Assembly (NCBI GenBank): GCA_025093555.1
Contig: JAIWNF010000101.1
Coordinates: 1-64,000, forward strand
Source: Circinella umbellata
Lineage: Eukaryota > Mucoromycota > Mucoromycetes > Mucorales > Lichtheimiaceae
Length of the DNA stretch: 64,000 bases
Reading direction: 5' to 3'
The position numbers and the translations under genes are program-made. Shown here one piece after another: positions 38,781-53,100 of this stretch; positions within the stretch are counted from its first letter, which is position 1; every line of letters starts with the position of its first letter. A model generated the notes under the pieces. The model was not told where the DNA came from and did no database searches. It saw only the letters and a program-made list of their open reading frames with translations.

Positions 38781-39844
38781 ATGGATTCTTATAGTTTTCA
38801 ACAGCATCAATTTCATTCTTTGACAGAATATTTAAAACAATCCCCCGATTTATTGTCATCCCCAGAACAAGACCAACAATGGAAACAAAGAAGAAGAAGT
38901 ATGAGTTCAACTACAAGTTCAAGTGATTCTGATCCTTTTGACGCGTCTTTTTCTACTCCTGTTACTTGTGCTTCTCCTCTTTTATTACCTCATCATCAAC
39001 ATCAACATCAACCCAATATGATGGTAACTTCTCAATCAAGTATGATGCATCATCATCAACATCCAACTTCTGCTTTGGATCAATTATTTTCATGCTATCA
39101 ACAACAACAACAATCTTTTTTTAATCAATATCATCAACCCAATCATCAACATCAACAAATATGGCCTACACCACCTATGGACCCAATCACTTCAACACCT
39201 TCTTCTTCAAGATCATCTTCTCCTTCTACTTTTCAACAACACTATCAGCCTACTTATCATTATCAATTACCTGATCCAACTGCTACTATCATGGAACCAT
39301 TTACAATGACAACAACAACAACAAATAATAATACTGGTTATTCTTCATCAGAAGTAGAATTAGAATCATTAACAACAAAAACAACAAATAAAAAGAAATC
39401 GACAACTACAAAAAAGAAGACTCTGAATAAGAATAACAAAAAGGAAAAAAGAATGGCAGGTCGAAGAGTAGTTAATTTATCAAATGATGAAGCTGCTGCT
39501 GAAAGAAGATTGTACCGATGTAATGAAACAGGATGTGGTAAACTTTTCAAACGTTCTGAACATGTCAAACGTCATTATCGATCCATTCATACAAAAGAAA
39601 AACGTAAGTAATATAATTCAGTTGATTAGTCGTTGGGAGAAGGAGGAGAAGATGTATTAATATATATATATATTCTAACTTTCTTTCTTAAAAAAACAAA
39701 TTAGCCTTTGTATGTCCTTATTCTGAATGTAAAAAACGATTTTCACGTTCTGATAATTTGAATCAACATATTCGTATTCATCGACAAGCTTCACCTTTAT
39801 CATCACCTTCTTCTTCTTCTTCATTTAATAAGAAAAACAAATAA
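38781..39844 (+). CDS. C2H2 zinc-finger transcription factor, Msn2/4 (Seb1) type
   Basis: Two exons (38781-39603 and 39705-39844) give 320 residues. Nearly the whole N-terminus is low complexity, rich in Ser, Gln and His (HHQHQHQ, QQQQQ, SSSRSSSPS), as in many activation domains, followed by a basic Lys-rich tract likely to be a nuclear localisation signal. Two adjacent C2H2 fingers sit at the C-terminus: finger 1 has C247, C252, H265, H270 (YRCNETGCGKLFKRSEHVKRH) and finger 2 has C278, C283, H296, H300 (CPYSECKKRFSRSDNLNQH). The RSEH and RSDN recognition helices are those of yeast Msn2/Msn4 and filamentous Seb1, which bind stress-response elements (AGGGG). The intron splits the linker between the fingers. 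The finger class is certain; orthology to Msn2/4 is inferred. Confidence 0.87.
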
Positions 39845-41321
39845 TAACAGACGCAGGCGTTTTTTATTAAAAAAGAAAAAAAAATAACGATAATAATAAT
39901 AATAATAATAATAATACCAATAATAATAATTCTTTTATATCCTCAAAACATAACCTTACAAACAACAACAAACAAACACACTTACATACATTTACATGCA
40001 CACATGCACTCATATTTCTTTTCTACGTACGTAAAGTTATAATACACACACACACACCCATGCACATTTCCTTTTCACTTTGTTTTTAATAATTCTTTTC
40101 CATTGTTGATATTCTCTTATTTCTTCTTCTTTTGTTGTTGTTGTGAATAATAAATTCTCTTTAAACTTTTTTTAACATACTTTGCTATGATATATTTCTT
40201 TGTTTCTTTCTTTTACGCCAATAAGTAATTTCATTGTTTTGGCTGGTATTAACAAACTCTTGTGCAACACAATGTATCACACCCATTTCATAATTATGCC
40301 AACATAAATTATGTTTATCTGTATAACATTGTATAAACAAAGTTAAACCTCTTCCGTCTTCCCTTCCACACACCCCCCAGCTTTAACTAATTATGAATGA
40401 TAGATTAAAAAGAAAGAATACTTTGATTCTTTTTATTATTTAATTAGTAGCTTATCAATCTAAGCAAAAGTTATGTGTTGGGGGTTCGTCTACTTTATGA
40501 ACGCCAAAAAAAAAAAATTAAATTCGGGAAAGCTTAAGGTGGAAAACAAATCTTCGGAAGACTCCGTTTATACACAAGATTATTTTTGCAACGACGCACA
40601 GGGCAAAAAACCGAGTTGGGCGTTAATGATTATAATCTATCCAACTTACGTCCCGACAACAAAATGAACTCAATTCATCTAATCGCAGAGATGGTCAAGG
40701 CGTCATTCTTCATCATTCATTCATTATTATTATTATTTTCATGCAAACATATTATATTGATAAATTATACTTATCAATTGATAATAATCAATTAATAAAT
40801 CAAGTGTTCAATGGGAAAGGAAGGGGTGGGATGAATTTAATCACCTTTTACTTTTTCTGTTATTAAATAAAAAATAATATATTTTTACTGCTTCCGGAAT
40901 GTTCATCCGAAAAAGCAATTATAAATTAACGGAAAAGTCTCCTTATTTTAGTTTGTTAAGAAAAGGGCGATGAATACGTAATGTTAAGAAAAAACCGCAT
41001 AATATTTTTTTACACACGCGAATAATTGATGCATTAGTATTTTACTCAGATGCAGTAGTATTTATTATTACATATTCCTTTTGTGATGAATGTACCTTGA
41101 TGTTAACTCCTACATCCCCCCCCGGGTTCTTTTTAATCAAGGGATAATAATAATAGTGCTTTTATATTATTATGTTAAATATGTCTTGTTTATGTAAATA
41201 AAAGAAAGATGTAATATGAAAAATTAAAAAGAGAGAATGAAATATAGGTATACGTAAATGCTTATTATTGTTATTATTATTATTATTATTATTTTGCTAC
41301 GTAGAAAATATAAATCAAGTG
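39845..41321. other. Convergent 3' intergenic region
   Basis: Lies between the ends of the zinc-finger gene (+) and PMT4 (-). It contains an AAT-type microsatellite (about 39889-39918), a CA run near 40045, a C8 run near 41116, and an ATT microsatellite at 41267-41294 beside the PMT4 stop. A less AT-rich block at 40455-40690 has short open frames on both strands (plus-strand frames at 40473-40667 and 40586-40795) but no recognisable protein. Confidence 0.45.
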
Positions 41322-44300
41322 TCAGTCTAAAATATACTCTTACTATCACCATTAAAGCAAAAAAAAAACACTTACCAAATTGTAAATCCCAAGTATTCAA
41401 TATTTTATGTTGAAGCACTTGTGAAATCGTCATACCAGGTGTACCATATGTCAAAGGTGACAAAAATAGAAACATACCCAATTGGCCCAAAAGAATCAAA
41501 GAAGCAGCCAAATAGGAATATTTTGAAGGTGAAGCTACCATCATTAATGGATGAAATTTACGGTATTTTGTATTACTTGTACCTTCCAAGCGAGATACAG
41601 GTGAATCAATACCATCAATAAACATAAACTGAAATACAGCACCCAATAATAAGTAATTACATGTAGCAGCAGGTAAATAATGATGTAAAAATAAGGATCG
41701 ACCCATAGCAAAGAATGGTAAATAATGAGTTAGCCATAAAATCAGAAAGAAACCTGCTGAAGAAATAAATCGATGACGTAAAGCTATTATAATGATATAT
41801 AAAGAATTTTAAGTTATAAGAAAAGATCCAAACACATATACAAGAGAGAAAGAAATCGACATACGTTCATCAATAGGTTCAATACCACGTCTTCGTGCAA
41901 GTGTATCAGCCAACATGATACCAGCATAAATAGCAATACCACCAATGGAAAGCCACCATCCAAATACATTTCCTGTCATATAAATTTGTTCACGGGTGTC
42001 ATTCTTTGACCAATATGAAATACCACGAATTAAAAATGGCCAAGTAATTGGTGTAGATTGATATGGGTGAGGTTTAGTTAATCCAGAGTTGTGACGTAAC
42101 ATACGACCTTGAAGTTCAAAGAACTTCATAATAAATGGAATCTTTTTTAATTCCTTTTTCTTGTTCATGTTGATTTCCGTGGCTATATTGACCATAAAAG
42201 ACCATCACTTTTAGTTTAAATAATTATATATTAAGAAATCTTCATCACCTTTTTCCTATTAAAAAACTTACCATTGAGTCCCTTTATTTCTGTTGCCATC
42301 CAAAAGTTAGAACGATCTTGTGTATTCTTATTACCATTCACATCTTGCTGACCTAATCCCCATTCAGGTAATGTTTTATCGCGTGTCCAAATAGCTACCT
42401 TTGTATCTACATGCATTAATTTAACTAATTTCATATGTGTAGACCAAATATTTCCATTATTATGATCATCCAAAACAACTTTAAAAAGTGTTTCATTATA
42501 TTGTTTGTCTTGTTCTACTGTAGTTACTTCTTCATTTGTAGCCATAAGAGGGGAAGCAACATCATGTGTTAAAAGATTGGTTTCAGTAGATACATGTTCC
42601 AATTGAATAATATCATTGTGCCGAACAGGAACACGTTTATCTTTCGAGATGTCTTTAGTTGGTTTTACACGCCAATAACAATTATCATCAGCTTCTTTCA
42701 CACCAGTGACTTGTTGCCCTTGACTACTAATTCGACCATCATCATAGCGTAATGGATATTTAAGATCATGAGAATGTAAATAAGCTTCGGTACCAGGATG
42801 ATGTATAAGAATTTCATCACCATAATGAATATCTATATATATATACCATACCATATTATTGAGTTTTTCTTTTGTTTTTGGAGGCATTGTATCCATATTA
42901 AAAATAAAAATTTTACCTAATGATTTCATTTTAATAGCGCTATTCTTTAAAGTTTCTTGAAATGCAGAACTCATAAAAGTATCACCAGGACCTGACTGGT
43001 CCAAGATGATAAAATGAATATAAAACCAGAATAAGTATACAAATATCGGAATAATGATCAATGCGAGGGCCCGTGCGTTAAAATGTCGCATAAATTCTTT
43101 CTATATAAATAAATCGCGTCATTATTTAGCATAATCAAAAATGTCTTTTTTCTCTCCCCTTTTTGTTTCAAAAAAGAAAAGTGATTCAACTTTCCTCTCT
43201 CTCTCCCCCCCCCCAAAAAAAAAAAAAGAAAATCAGAATCATATAGAGTCTTGTTTTTTTTTTCGTTTTACCATTGTTAAACCACGTTTAATATCCATTA
43301 ATTCCCATAAATCAACTAGAACACAGATTCCAATGGTAGTAACGACAAATAATCCAACAAGTTTAACACTAATATATTTACTCATTAGAAATGTTTCTTT
43401 CTCCTTATATAAATATTTTCAAAAAAGAATTCAGTTTACCTAACTGTCATTGCCATTGCTACACCTGTTGCTATAAGCCAAAACCACCAAGCAGGTGTAA
43501 ATTCTCTATATAAATTTGAATAGATAACCCCATATTAATAAGTGAAGAAGAAAAATAATAATAAAATTTATATATACATACTGATATCTTAGTTTACGGA
43601 ATCGAATATAGCAATAAACAGTCGAAAGCATGTAAAAGACCAACATACTATCCAACATAATTAATCGATTTTGAGCTACAGCCGAATTATCTAAAAAAGT
43701 TCATCCATTTAAGTATTTTCTATTCCCTTTCTCTCTTTTTTACTCTATAAAGAAAAACTTCTTGTTTTTTTACCAAGTAAATACATTGCAGCTGATAAAG
43801 AACATGTCAATACAGCATATCCTGATTGTCTCATAATGCTATAAATTAACATGACACATAATACATTCATAGTAGCAGGTAACATACGTAATCCAATATA
43901 AGGTACATTATTTTCAATATAATTATCACCAATATTACCAAAATCAAAATGACCATCATATCCTAATAAGTATCCAGCAGCTGCTAACATCATTTTTGCA
44001 AGTGGAGGATGTACATCAAAGAAATAGGTTCTTTTTAAATAAAATCCTGCAAATTTTCCAAAATGTACTTCATCAAAACTATCAAAAAAGAATTATTATT
44101 TTTCTTTTCTTTATGGCTACATTTGTATTAATTGTAATACACACTAGTCTTTTCTTTCTTTTTTTCGTTAACTTACACAACTTCTGCAGGATGCCAAATT
44201 TTATAAAATGTTGTAATGCTTCCTAATACTGTGACAATGGCAAGTGCAGTACAATGACTTATAGGGGATGAACCTGATGAACCGGCACGCCAAACTTCCT

Positions 44301-44546
44301 TTTTTTAATAACAGCAAACAAAAAAGTAAAAACAAAACAAAATTAGAGAAATATAAGTTTTTTTTTATTTCTTTCATGTATAAGAACGCGTTCATTCATA
44401 ACATGATGGTAAAGAAAAATAAATAATAATTAGTTACATAAATGGTTTACCTTTTTCTTTTCTTCAACACTATGTGTAATAGAACTAGAACCAGCTTCTA
44501 GTGGATCCACGCGTCTGCGTCGCAGTTTGGGATCACTGCTTGTCAT
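41322..44546 (-). CDS. PMT4: Protein O-mannosyltransferase Pmt4
   Basis: Eleven exons: 44546-44451, 44298-44177, 44078-43774, 43690-43582, 43505-43440, 43368-43272, 43100-42917, 42832-42272, 42182-41865, 41783-41376 and a last coding exon of 5 bases (41326-41322). They sum to 757 codons in phase, giving 756 residues; yeast Pmt4 is similar in size. The enzyme sits in the ER membrane and moves mannose from dolichyl-phosphate-mannose to Ser/Thr. The catalytic DE pair is D75-E76 in FDEVHFGKFAG, followed by FFDVHPPLAK. The lumenal MIR region includes GTEAYLHSHDLKYPLRY and GRISSQGQQVTG. LPEWGLGQQDVNGNKN and KNDTREQIYMTGNVFGWW point to the Pmt4 subfamily rather than Pmt1 or Pmt2. The last exon adds Asp and the stop; without it the frame would run into intron sequence. 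Confidence 0.93.
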
Positions 44547-47500
44547 ATGTAAGAGAGAAAGTACACAAAGAAAGAAAGAGAGAAAAATGGAAGAAGAGGA
44601 GGGTATTAATGTAGCGGACCTAATAAATTAAGAGAAAAGCGAAAAAACGTGGTTGTAATTTACGCATTATATAAAAAAAGATAATAATCAGACCATAAAA
44701 GGAAAGGGGAGCAACAATGTCTAAATGGTAACATTTCAATTGCCTTTTTCACTGCTGGTTATTAGACAGTAAGGTCTTCTAATCATCCATTAATCAATCG
44801 ACACTTCCTATTATATCACTGTTTCTTTTATAATAACGTAGTACTCCTCTGATGACGACTCTATACGACAAATTCAGGACGTAAGTTTTATTGTTGTCTT
44901 AAAAAGTAGTAGTTAATATATAGAAGAATTATAGAGCTCAATAAAATAATATATTATGGTTATAATGTTTTTTATTTCATTTATGCAGGGTACATAATGT
45001 TGTAATTATTTTATAAATAGTTCATTATGCATCTCAAGAATTTTTATATACTTTTGTTACATCAAAAAAGAACAACATATTTATTTATAAAAGGTTTTCT
45101 GTTGCATCACGAAGCTCACTATCTTATTTGAATTCGTCTGTGATTTCGCCATAACAGAATCAAGTTGTATACATTCACCGGAATTCTAGTATGTGTACTT
45201 TACTAAACATGTCTGATGGGGTAATGTAGTTAGTACAGAATCTTTCTTCTTTTTGAGACACATAGTAATTCTTTGCTATTATTTTCATAAACAATAATTC
45301 GATAAGTCATAGCTTACTTATATTATTATAATAGCTATAACAGTACAATGCGTTATTTATAGTAATGAGCAATAAATAGACACCATTTATTTATCTATAA
45401 TCCTTTTAAATAAAGTATCAAGCAAGAAAATAAAATATCATGAACAATTCAAATGAGCATATGTTTTTATAATGATATTAGGCATAGTAATTACTATAAT
45501 AAGAAAGACAACAGTTAGTAACTTATAGTTTATCATTGTTACTCTTACCAGTCTTAGTTTATATGAGATATGTAAGAGTATTTTCATCTTAATTATTTCT
45601 TCAAATTCAAATAAACGATTTATTTGTCTTTCTTTTTATACGCAGATTCAGTAGATTTAAAGACTCGTACTATTACAGTATAATGCTTGCAGGTGCAATA
45701 TATAATTAAGCATTACAAGGGATATTTGGTAAACAAGTCGTTAAATTCCCTTGTTCCACAATTATATTTTTATCTGGAAGAGAAAAAACGACTTGCAATG
45801 TTCTTCAATTCAAGATACATACAATTCTGATAGTCAAAAAAAAAATTGCGAGAATGGACACGTGTTTTACTAGTGCTTAAAAAAGTAAATACTTCATCAG
45901 TAAGATGTTGACTTTTTGTTTGTAAAAATAAAACTGATAATAAACTGGTTAAAGGTAGAGATTATCATTTATAAAAACCCTTTTATTGACTGCATGACTG
46001 TTGTTGCGACCACGGGGATGCCAGTCATTGTATGAAATATTCATCATTCGCAATTATATAGTATTCGGGCGGGTGGATCGTAAGAAAATAGATGCCCAGT
46101 TTTGTCTTTAGGCTACGTAATAAAAATATATGGTTCGATAATCACAGCCTAGTATACCAGGATGGGGAGCATGATTCTTTGCTTTCTGTTATAGGTATAG
46201 CACATCATAAGAATGACAGGCCTGACTCTAATTTTTGTTTTACTTCTTGTTGATAAACAATGGTAATATATAAACTAGCTGGTTCTTGTTGTTACTGTCA
46301 GACAAATTCTGATTGATTTTTTGCTAGTAAAAAAGTCACATTGATTATTCTCTTTGTTCCTGATTTGGGTTTTGTAAATAATTGTTGCAAAGAACAAATA
46401 TGTGTTAAACACAGTATCTCATATAATGTCTCTGTATAAAAGATAAAAAATATTCGTTTATGGCATTATGCCTTCTTCATCAACGTACCTTGAAATATTC
46501 TAAAGCTGTGTATCTATTAATATCTATAATGTATTTAATGTAATCAAAAAAAAATACGAGCCACCCACTTTTGAAGTACTGATATTTTCCTCCATTTATT
46601 TTTGATTTTATGCTATGAAATACATATTCTGCTTTAAACTATTAGAAGATAATAAAACATGACAGCGTCTGGTACGAGAATAACAATAAAAAGTGTGCCC
46701 AATAAAAAAAAACTATTTTTAAGACTCTTTATTTGATTATAACGCAAAATATATATCTGTTTACTCACAAAGGTAACTACCAAGCTAAAATGAAAGAAAC
46801 AAACGATGTATTTCGTTTTCACTTGTATTTTATTCAAGAAGAAAAAACAGTCAAAGTTTAAGCTTGTGTTATTACATTCAAAACTATTATAGCCATCATT
46901 ACATTCTTCTGTTTCCACAAATACATCTTCCTGTGTGTGTACAAAAGTTAGTTACATTTATTTGAAAGATAATATATCCAGACATCCCAATATTTCATCC
47001 AAGAATAAACCATTAAAATATCATTTAATACATTTACGTATGTGGAAATATCGTGGAATCGATACTAATCTTTACTTACACCTTTATCCCAATGGTTTTT
47101 GTATAATATTCAGTCGCTGTAGATTTTTGGTGCTTATATTCGTTAAGAACGTGGTCATCAGTTTTACAAGCAGCATTGTTCACTTGTGTTTCATTTTCTT
47201 ATTTTCACCTACATCTGTTTGTTTTATTATCGTATACTCCGCTACCTCTCAACCCGTAGCAAAAAGCACCTAATTACTTATATACTTTATTCTTTTAGGC
47301 CAATCAAGTAGTACAGCTAGTGAAAAAAAGTTATCTTGATCACGGATTCCTGTATAGAAATCGTCATTCACAGCGTGACTAAGATTGGCTGTTTTAAAGT
47401 ATATAGTAGCTCGCCTTTTATAGCAATCAGAAAGGTTCTAATCTGATCCACTATTTATTATTTCAAAGATGGCAATTGGTCTAGATACGTCAATTTAGTT

Positions 47501-49866
47501 TTGGGAATTGCTACGGACACTCCAATCTTATATTTTTTCAAAGACACACAACAATCTAATATAACTACATCGTATCCAACCATTTATACACTATCCATAC
47601 GGTTATTATCGTTATATGACTCAAAAATGCTTATGAAACTTATATTAGCAACTCAACAATTTTTTGATAACAGTTAGTATTTCTTATCTTTTCTCACCAT
47701 ATCATTATGTACATAAGTGGGAGTTGTAGCCCTTATAAAAACAAGACAAACAAGAAACAATGTATCTTTTGGTGTTACATATAAGCATCCCAATAAGCGC
47801 TATTGGTATTGATAACGCTGTTACTATAGCTTATATGGTCCAAGAACTTGGTTGATAACTTTCTATTTGTGGGGTGTTCGTAAGCCAAAATAAGGGCTGT
47901 CGTAACAATTCTCTTTAGTTTTAGTGGTTAGATCAGTCCAGTATTGTAGTTAACTAGTTATTCAATGAACATTAATAAACCAAGTCGCAACATAGATTGT
48001 ATTACTATTGTTACTAATTCAGCAATTGGTCTTCAATATTCTTGTAATATTGTAAATGTAAATGCGAATGCATACATTAATATGCATATAAAGGCGTATC
48101 AAAGCTTCTATCATATACTGATATGTACATTTGTATTATAGTAACAAAGTCATATATAATTTAGAGGAAGAGTTACGTGAGGAAATTGGGATATTTTGCG
48201 TAGAAAAAAATCAACTGTAAAGAGAAATCACTGTATTTATGTTAAGGTGCTGACTAATTATTTTTGGAATTGTATGTGATGATTGTTCGTAAGGATTATT
48301 GAAAGCAACAGTTCATAAAAGATGCTTTCTTTTACTAACATAAAAGCATTTATATATGCATTCACTCTACATATACATAATATAGTGTTGTACAATGAAT
48401 TTTTGTATAAATACTGCAGGAGGTGTATATTAGAGAGAAAAATATGAATTAGAAGGAAAGGGGGAGATACACAAAAAATAATGCTTTGATATATAGCCAT
48501 AAAAAAGTTTGATTATGCAGGTATACCAATAACAGTGTATTAATTATCTGCTAATTATTGTAACTATTACTGATTATATGGAGCGAGTAATAATAATGTG
48601 GGGTTTAAACAACGCATTAGCACTTATTTATTATTTACCCATATAAGAAATTGTTTTCTCAGATCGGCAGAAATGGTTTTATTTATTTTCTTATGGCAAA
48701 CATCACACTAACTCCTTGTTGTGACAGTCAAAAAAAAAGTAAAATTTGAATGAAAACGATATGGTATAAACTAAATATGCGCTAATGTTCTTTTCATGCA
48801 CATGCAATATTTGAGCACCATTTTGCATATACGATGGTAATGGTGTAAGATGATATCTAAGATCAAATGGTAATTTATACATACGATGCATAGGTATGAT
48901 GTATGATATTATGTACGTCTGTACCTGAAAAAATGTGCCTCTTTATTTTTTCTTGGTTTTTTTTTTTTTTTTTGAAGAAAGGGGGATATAAGTGTTACTC
49001 TTGTAATTCTATTTGCTTTGTTTATTATTAATTAGGGAAGTCATCAGAACAATGATAATAACAAGTTATTAAGTAGTAAAAAGTACAGAAAAAAAAAAGA
49101 ACCACGAATTTATAATTATAACAAGAATCAACTAACGACCATGTTTATCTATTTTTTATTACTTATTCTTTGATTATAAAAGAGAAAAAAAGGAGATATG
49201 GGTGATATATAAGGGGAAAAGTGTATATAAGGAGCTGATTGGATATAAAAGGGATTATTCATTTGAAATTGACATTTTATACCATAATTTTTTCTTTGTG
49301 TACTTGGACCCTTACTTTACTAATAAACCTGTCGGTGTATGATGATGATTTTGTTTTGGGGGTGGAAGGAGTTATTGAGTAAATATAATAATATATAGAA
49401 AAAGAAAGAAATAATGAGGTAGGGTGTTATTCTTCATGTTAAAAAAGAAAGTAGGATTTTGAGCACGCACGGAATGAAGAAAAAAAATCTCACATATGCT
49501 TTTGGTCCTTTGATGTGTTTTATACCACATTTTTTCATCATTTATTTGGCGTGTGAAAATAAATAAGGGATGTTGTGGAATGGATGAACCTGACAAAAAA
49601 AACTATGTTACTTTCACCATATATCAAAGAATGGTTCTGTTCGCAATCGGCTAATAATTAAGGTCTATTATCATCAGTATAATAGTTGTTGAGATTGCTA
49701 TTTAAGGAGCAAAAAAAAGTTTTGGGGAGAAGTTCACCAGACTTTTCAAACGCACACAAACACACAAACATATACATAAATAAAATAAAACTTACTTGAC
49801 CATTTTGGTACTCCTCGCCGCATGTACGATCTGTCTGTCCAAAAATATCAACTTATGTAAAATATG

Positions 49867-49899
<33 letters not shown>

Positions 49900-50131
49900 T
49901 TAATATTTGACCTATTATGATATCTTCTTTCTTTCTTTTTACCCTTTGCTTTTCATATCTGTTTTCTTTTACTCTTTTTTTCTAAGAATAAAACTCTTTT
50001 TTCCTTTTTCTATCCTTTTTATTCATACTATCAGCTGACAGCCTTCGACAATCAAAAACTGCAAATCATCAAACAAAAAGAATATATTGTAATTGTTTAT
50101 TAATTTAACTGATAAGATATTTTAAAAAAAA
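44547..50131. other. Long gene-poor intergenic region
   Basis: About 5.6 kb between the PMT4 and RasGEF start codons, so both promoters lie at its edges. It is AT-rich with no convincing gene. On the minus strand between about 46600 and 48000 there are scattered exon-sized open stretches (46634-46918, about 47085-47195, about 47285-47390, about 47880-47960), some next to GT/AG-like signals. They could be a decayed or unrecognised gene but match no family I know. No tRNA or clear repeat was found apart from the trinucleotide run near 49870. Confidence 0.45.
49867..49905. repeat. AAT/TAA trinucleotide microsatellite
   Basis: About 12 uninterrupted copies of the ATA trinucleotide followed by ATATTAATATT, about 230 bases upstream of the RasGEF start codon. 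Confidence 0.85.
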
Positions 50132-53100
50132 ATGATGGTGATTTCTTTACAATCATCAGCATCTTCTTCGACACCTACATTGATATCATCATCCACACCT
50201 ATCATCCACCGGCGACTAAAGTAAATATAAATAACATATTACATATTCAACTGAGTGACAGGAGAGAGAAAAGATTTTTGGGTTTATTTCTGTTGGCTGA
50301 CTTTAAGTGGCACTTTTTTTTCTTATTTTCTTTCAAATATAAAAAGACGAAGGTCAAAATCACTCGATGCCATAACGATTAAACGTAAAAGTCATCTTTG
50401 GCATTATAATGACAATTCAACACCACCCACTTCACCTGTCATTTCATTTGGTCTCAATGCTTCATCGGAAACGATGACTACAACAGCAACAGCAACAACA
50501 ACGGAAAGAACGTTACTATGCAACAACAACAACAACAAGAGGAATAATAGGCGGCGACGTCGTCATAGTTCCAATAGTGTAGTAGAACCTAACACAAATG
50601 AATGCTTACGGCTTGCCAATATTTATGGTTGGGTCACCGCAAATAACTCTTCCCATGATACTCGCATAAAGTAAGCTTATTTTATTTTGACAATTTAAAC
50701 AGCCATCACTATTTTCCTTTTTTTTCTAACCCACATTTTTTTATACATTAGACAAGGGACATCATCACTATCGTTATCACGAAATATTAATAGTTGCGAT
50801 GATATTTATGAAGTAGAAAAGGAAAATTTCCCATTAATCAATAATAATAACTACGATGATGATCTTGTCAGTAATTATAATAATGTCTTGGAAGAGAAAA
50901 CGCATTATGAAGAACAAGAGCGACAAAGGCAACAATTACATGCCTCGCATTCATTTACTCAAGGAACAACCAACAAAATTTCAAAAATGTTTACACGGCG
51001 AAGAAAATCATTGCATTCAACATCCACCCCCGCTTCTCCTATCACTCCTACCCCTAGCATTGATTTTAAGCATCATTGTGAACAAGCTAAAGGGATTGTA
51101 TCTGCTATTATTGCTGCAGCTTCCTCTGAAGAATTAGGCTGGGTTGGTGTTGAGGATAAAAATCAACACTATTCTGATGAAGAATTTGATGGTGAAGCAT
51201 TGAAACAATCAGAAGAAGCACCACCTTCCCCACCGATAGAAAATGATCCACATGTATTCGATCTGCTGGAACACAATTCTACTACTCGATTTATTACTTT
51301 TAGTAAACGCGACGAAAAACTAAGTTCAGCCACGGTGGAAAAACTGGTTGCAAAACTTACCAAAGAAATGGGTAAATATATTTTTATATGGAGGGATAAT
51401 TTACATGCAACCTGTTTTTCCTAGTTGTTGTTTGTTATTGTTTTTTTATTATTGTGGTACAACGATATATGAAAACACCCCATAAAATTAAAAGTCTAAT
51501 ATTAATTTGTCAACCCCATGCCTTACTTCTAGACTCGGAGTTTTTGATGGATTTTTTCTTGACATATCGACAATTCTTATCACCAATCCGATTATGTAAA
51601 TTACTTATTTTGCGATTTCGATGGGCACTTATGGAAGATACAGATGAGCGACGACTTGTACGAATCAGGTAATTGAACTCATTTAATTTATGCTATAAAT
51701 GGTACTATTATTATTGTTCCCAATGATAATGACTGCAGAGAGAAACTAGGGGAATAAGAAAAAATGACATATATTCTTTTACACAAACAAATAAACAACA
51801 GTGATGTCTGCTTATATATTTTCATGCTGCATAAAAAAACAGGAACGCTATTAACTATGTTATATAATAGAACGTTTGTTGTTATTCGCCACTGGTTAAC
51901 TCATTATTGGGCATATGATTTTGTTCCATCACGTACACTTCGATTCATGTTATGCACATTTTTATCCCAGCTTCGCAACCATTCGATTATTTTATCATCA
52001 CCACGTGATGCGCGTATTATCAAAAGTCTTCGAAATGTATTAAAACGTCAACGTAAACTATACAGTATGAAAGAAGATGAAAATGGATCTATTCGTTCGT
52101 CTGTTGATACTTTTTCATCTTCAAAAACAAGACGCATGGCATATTACGGTACCACGGGTAGCACACCAACATCAACATTTCCAACTACACGCAGTGGAGG
52201 ATCACGTAAAGATAGTGCTATTGGAATGACAAGCACAGGATTATCACCAGCACTTAAGGAAATTAAATCATCTATATCTACACCTATATTTTTTTCACGG
52301 TCCAGACGCGTTTCTTCAACAACCATAACGAGAGCAGGATCATCAGATCATAATACATCACCTCTTCTTTATCATTCTTATAATCATCATTCGGGGCAGC
52401 GAAGACATCACACAAGTAGTATGAATGGATCATCATGGTCAGCTAAGATGAATTTTGGTATTCGAAGCATTAAACGAACTGTACCTAGTGTATGTCAATC
52501 TTTATGGCACACAGTTCACAATAACACGTGTAGCACATCTGCACCCGGTCAATCAGGATGTGCTTGTCCAATCAAAATACCAGAACACAAGCGAACCACA
52601 TCACTGATTCGATCAGCAAGTCGCCTGTTCGATCATCATTATAATAATGGTCAACATCAACCTCAAGCCTCTATTTCTACACCCATACCTAAACAGCAAG
52701 AAAAAGTGCCGTTTTTAGCATCTTCCAGCAGAGCGACCAACAAAGATCCAAAACATCCTAATCCATTATGTCCTTTACATACGATTCCAATGACCCCAAC
52801 CCCCTCACAGCAACATACTTTGAAGCCTAAACATTCAAGTACCACACCCACAATGGATAGTACGGAGTATAAACCATTTATTCTTGGATATCGGTCTGAA
52901 ATAATCGCACAGCAATTTTATATAATTGAACAGAAAATGCTCCAAAATGTTACGTGGGATGAATTAGCAGAATTAAGGTGGAAAAACAACAATAATAACA
53001 GTAGTGGAAGGAGAGCATCAACGATTGTTGTGGCGGAGCAAGGTGAATTAGGAGGTGGTGGTATTGAACAATTGATTAATTATTTTAATATGGTAAGTAA

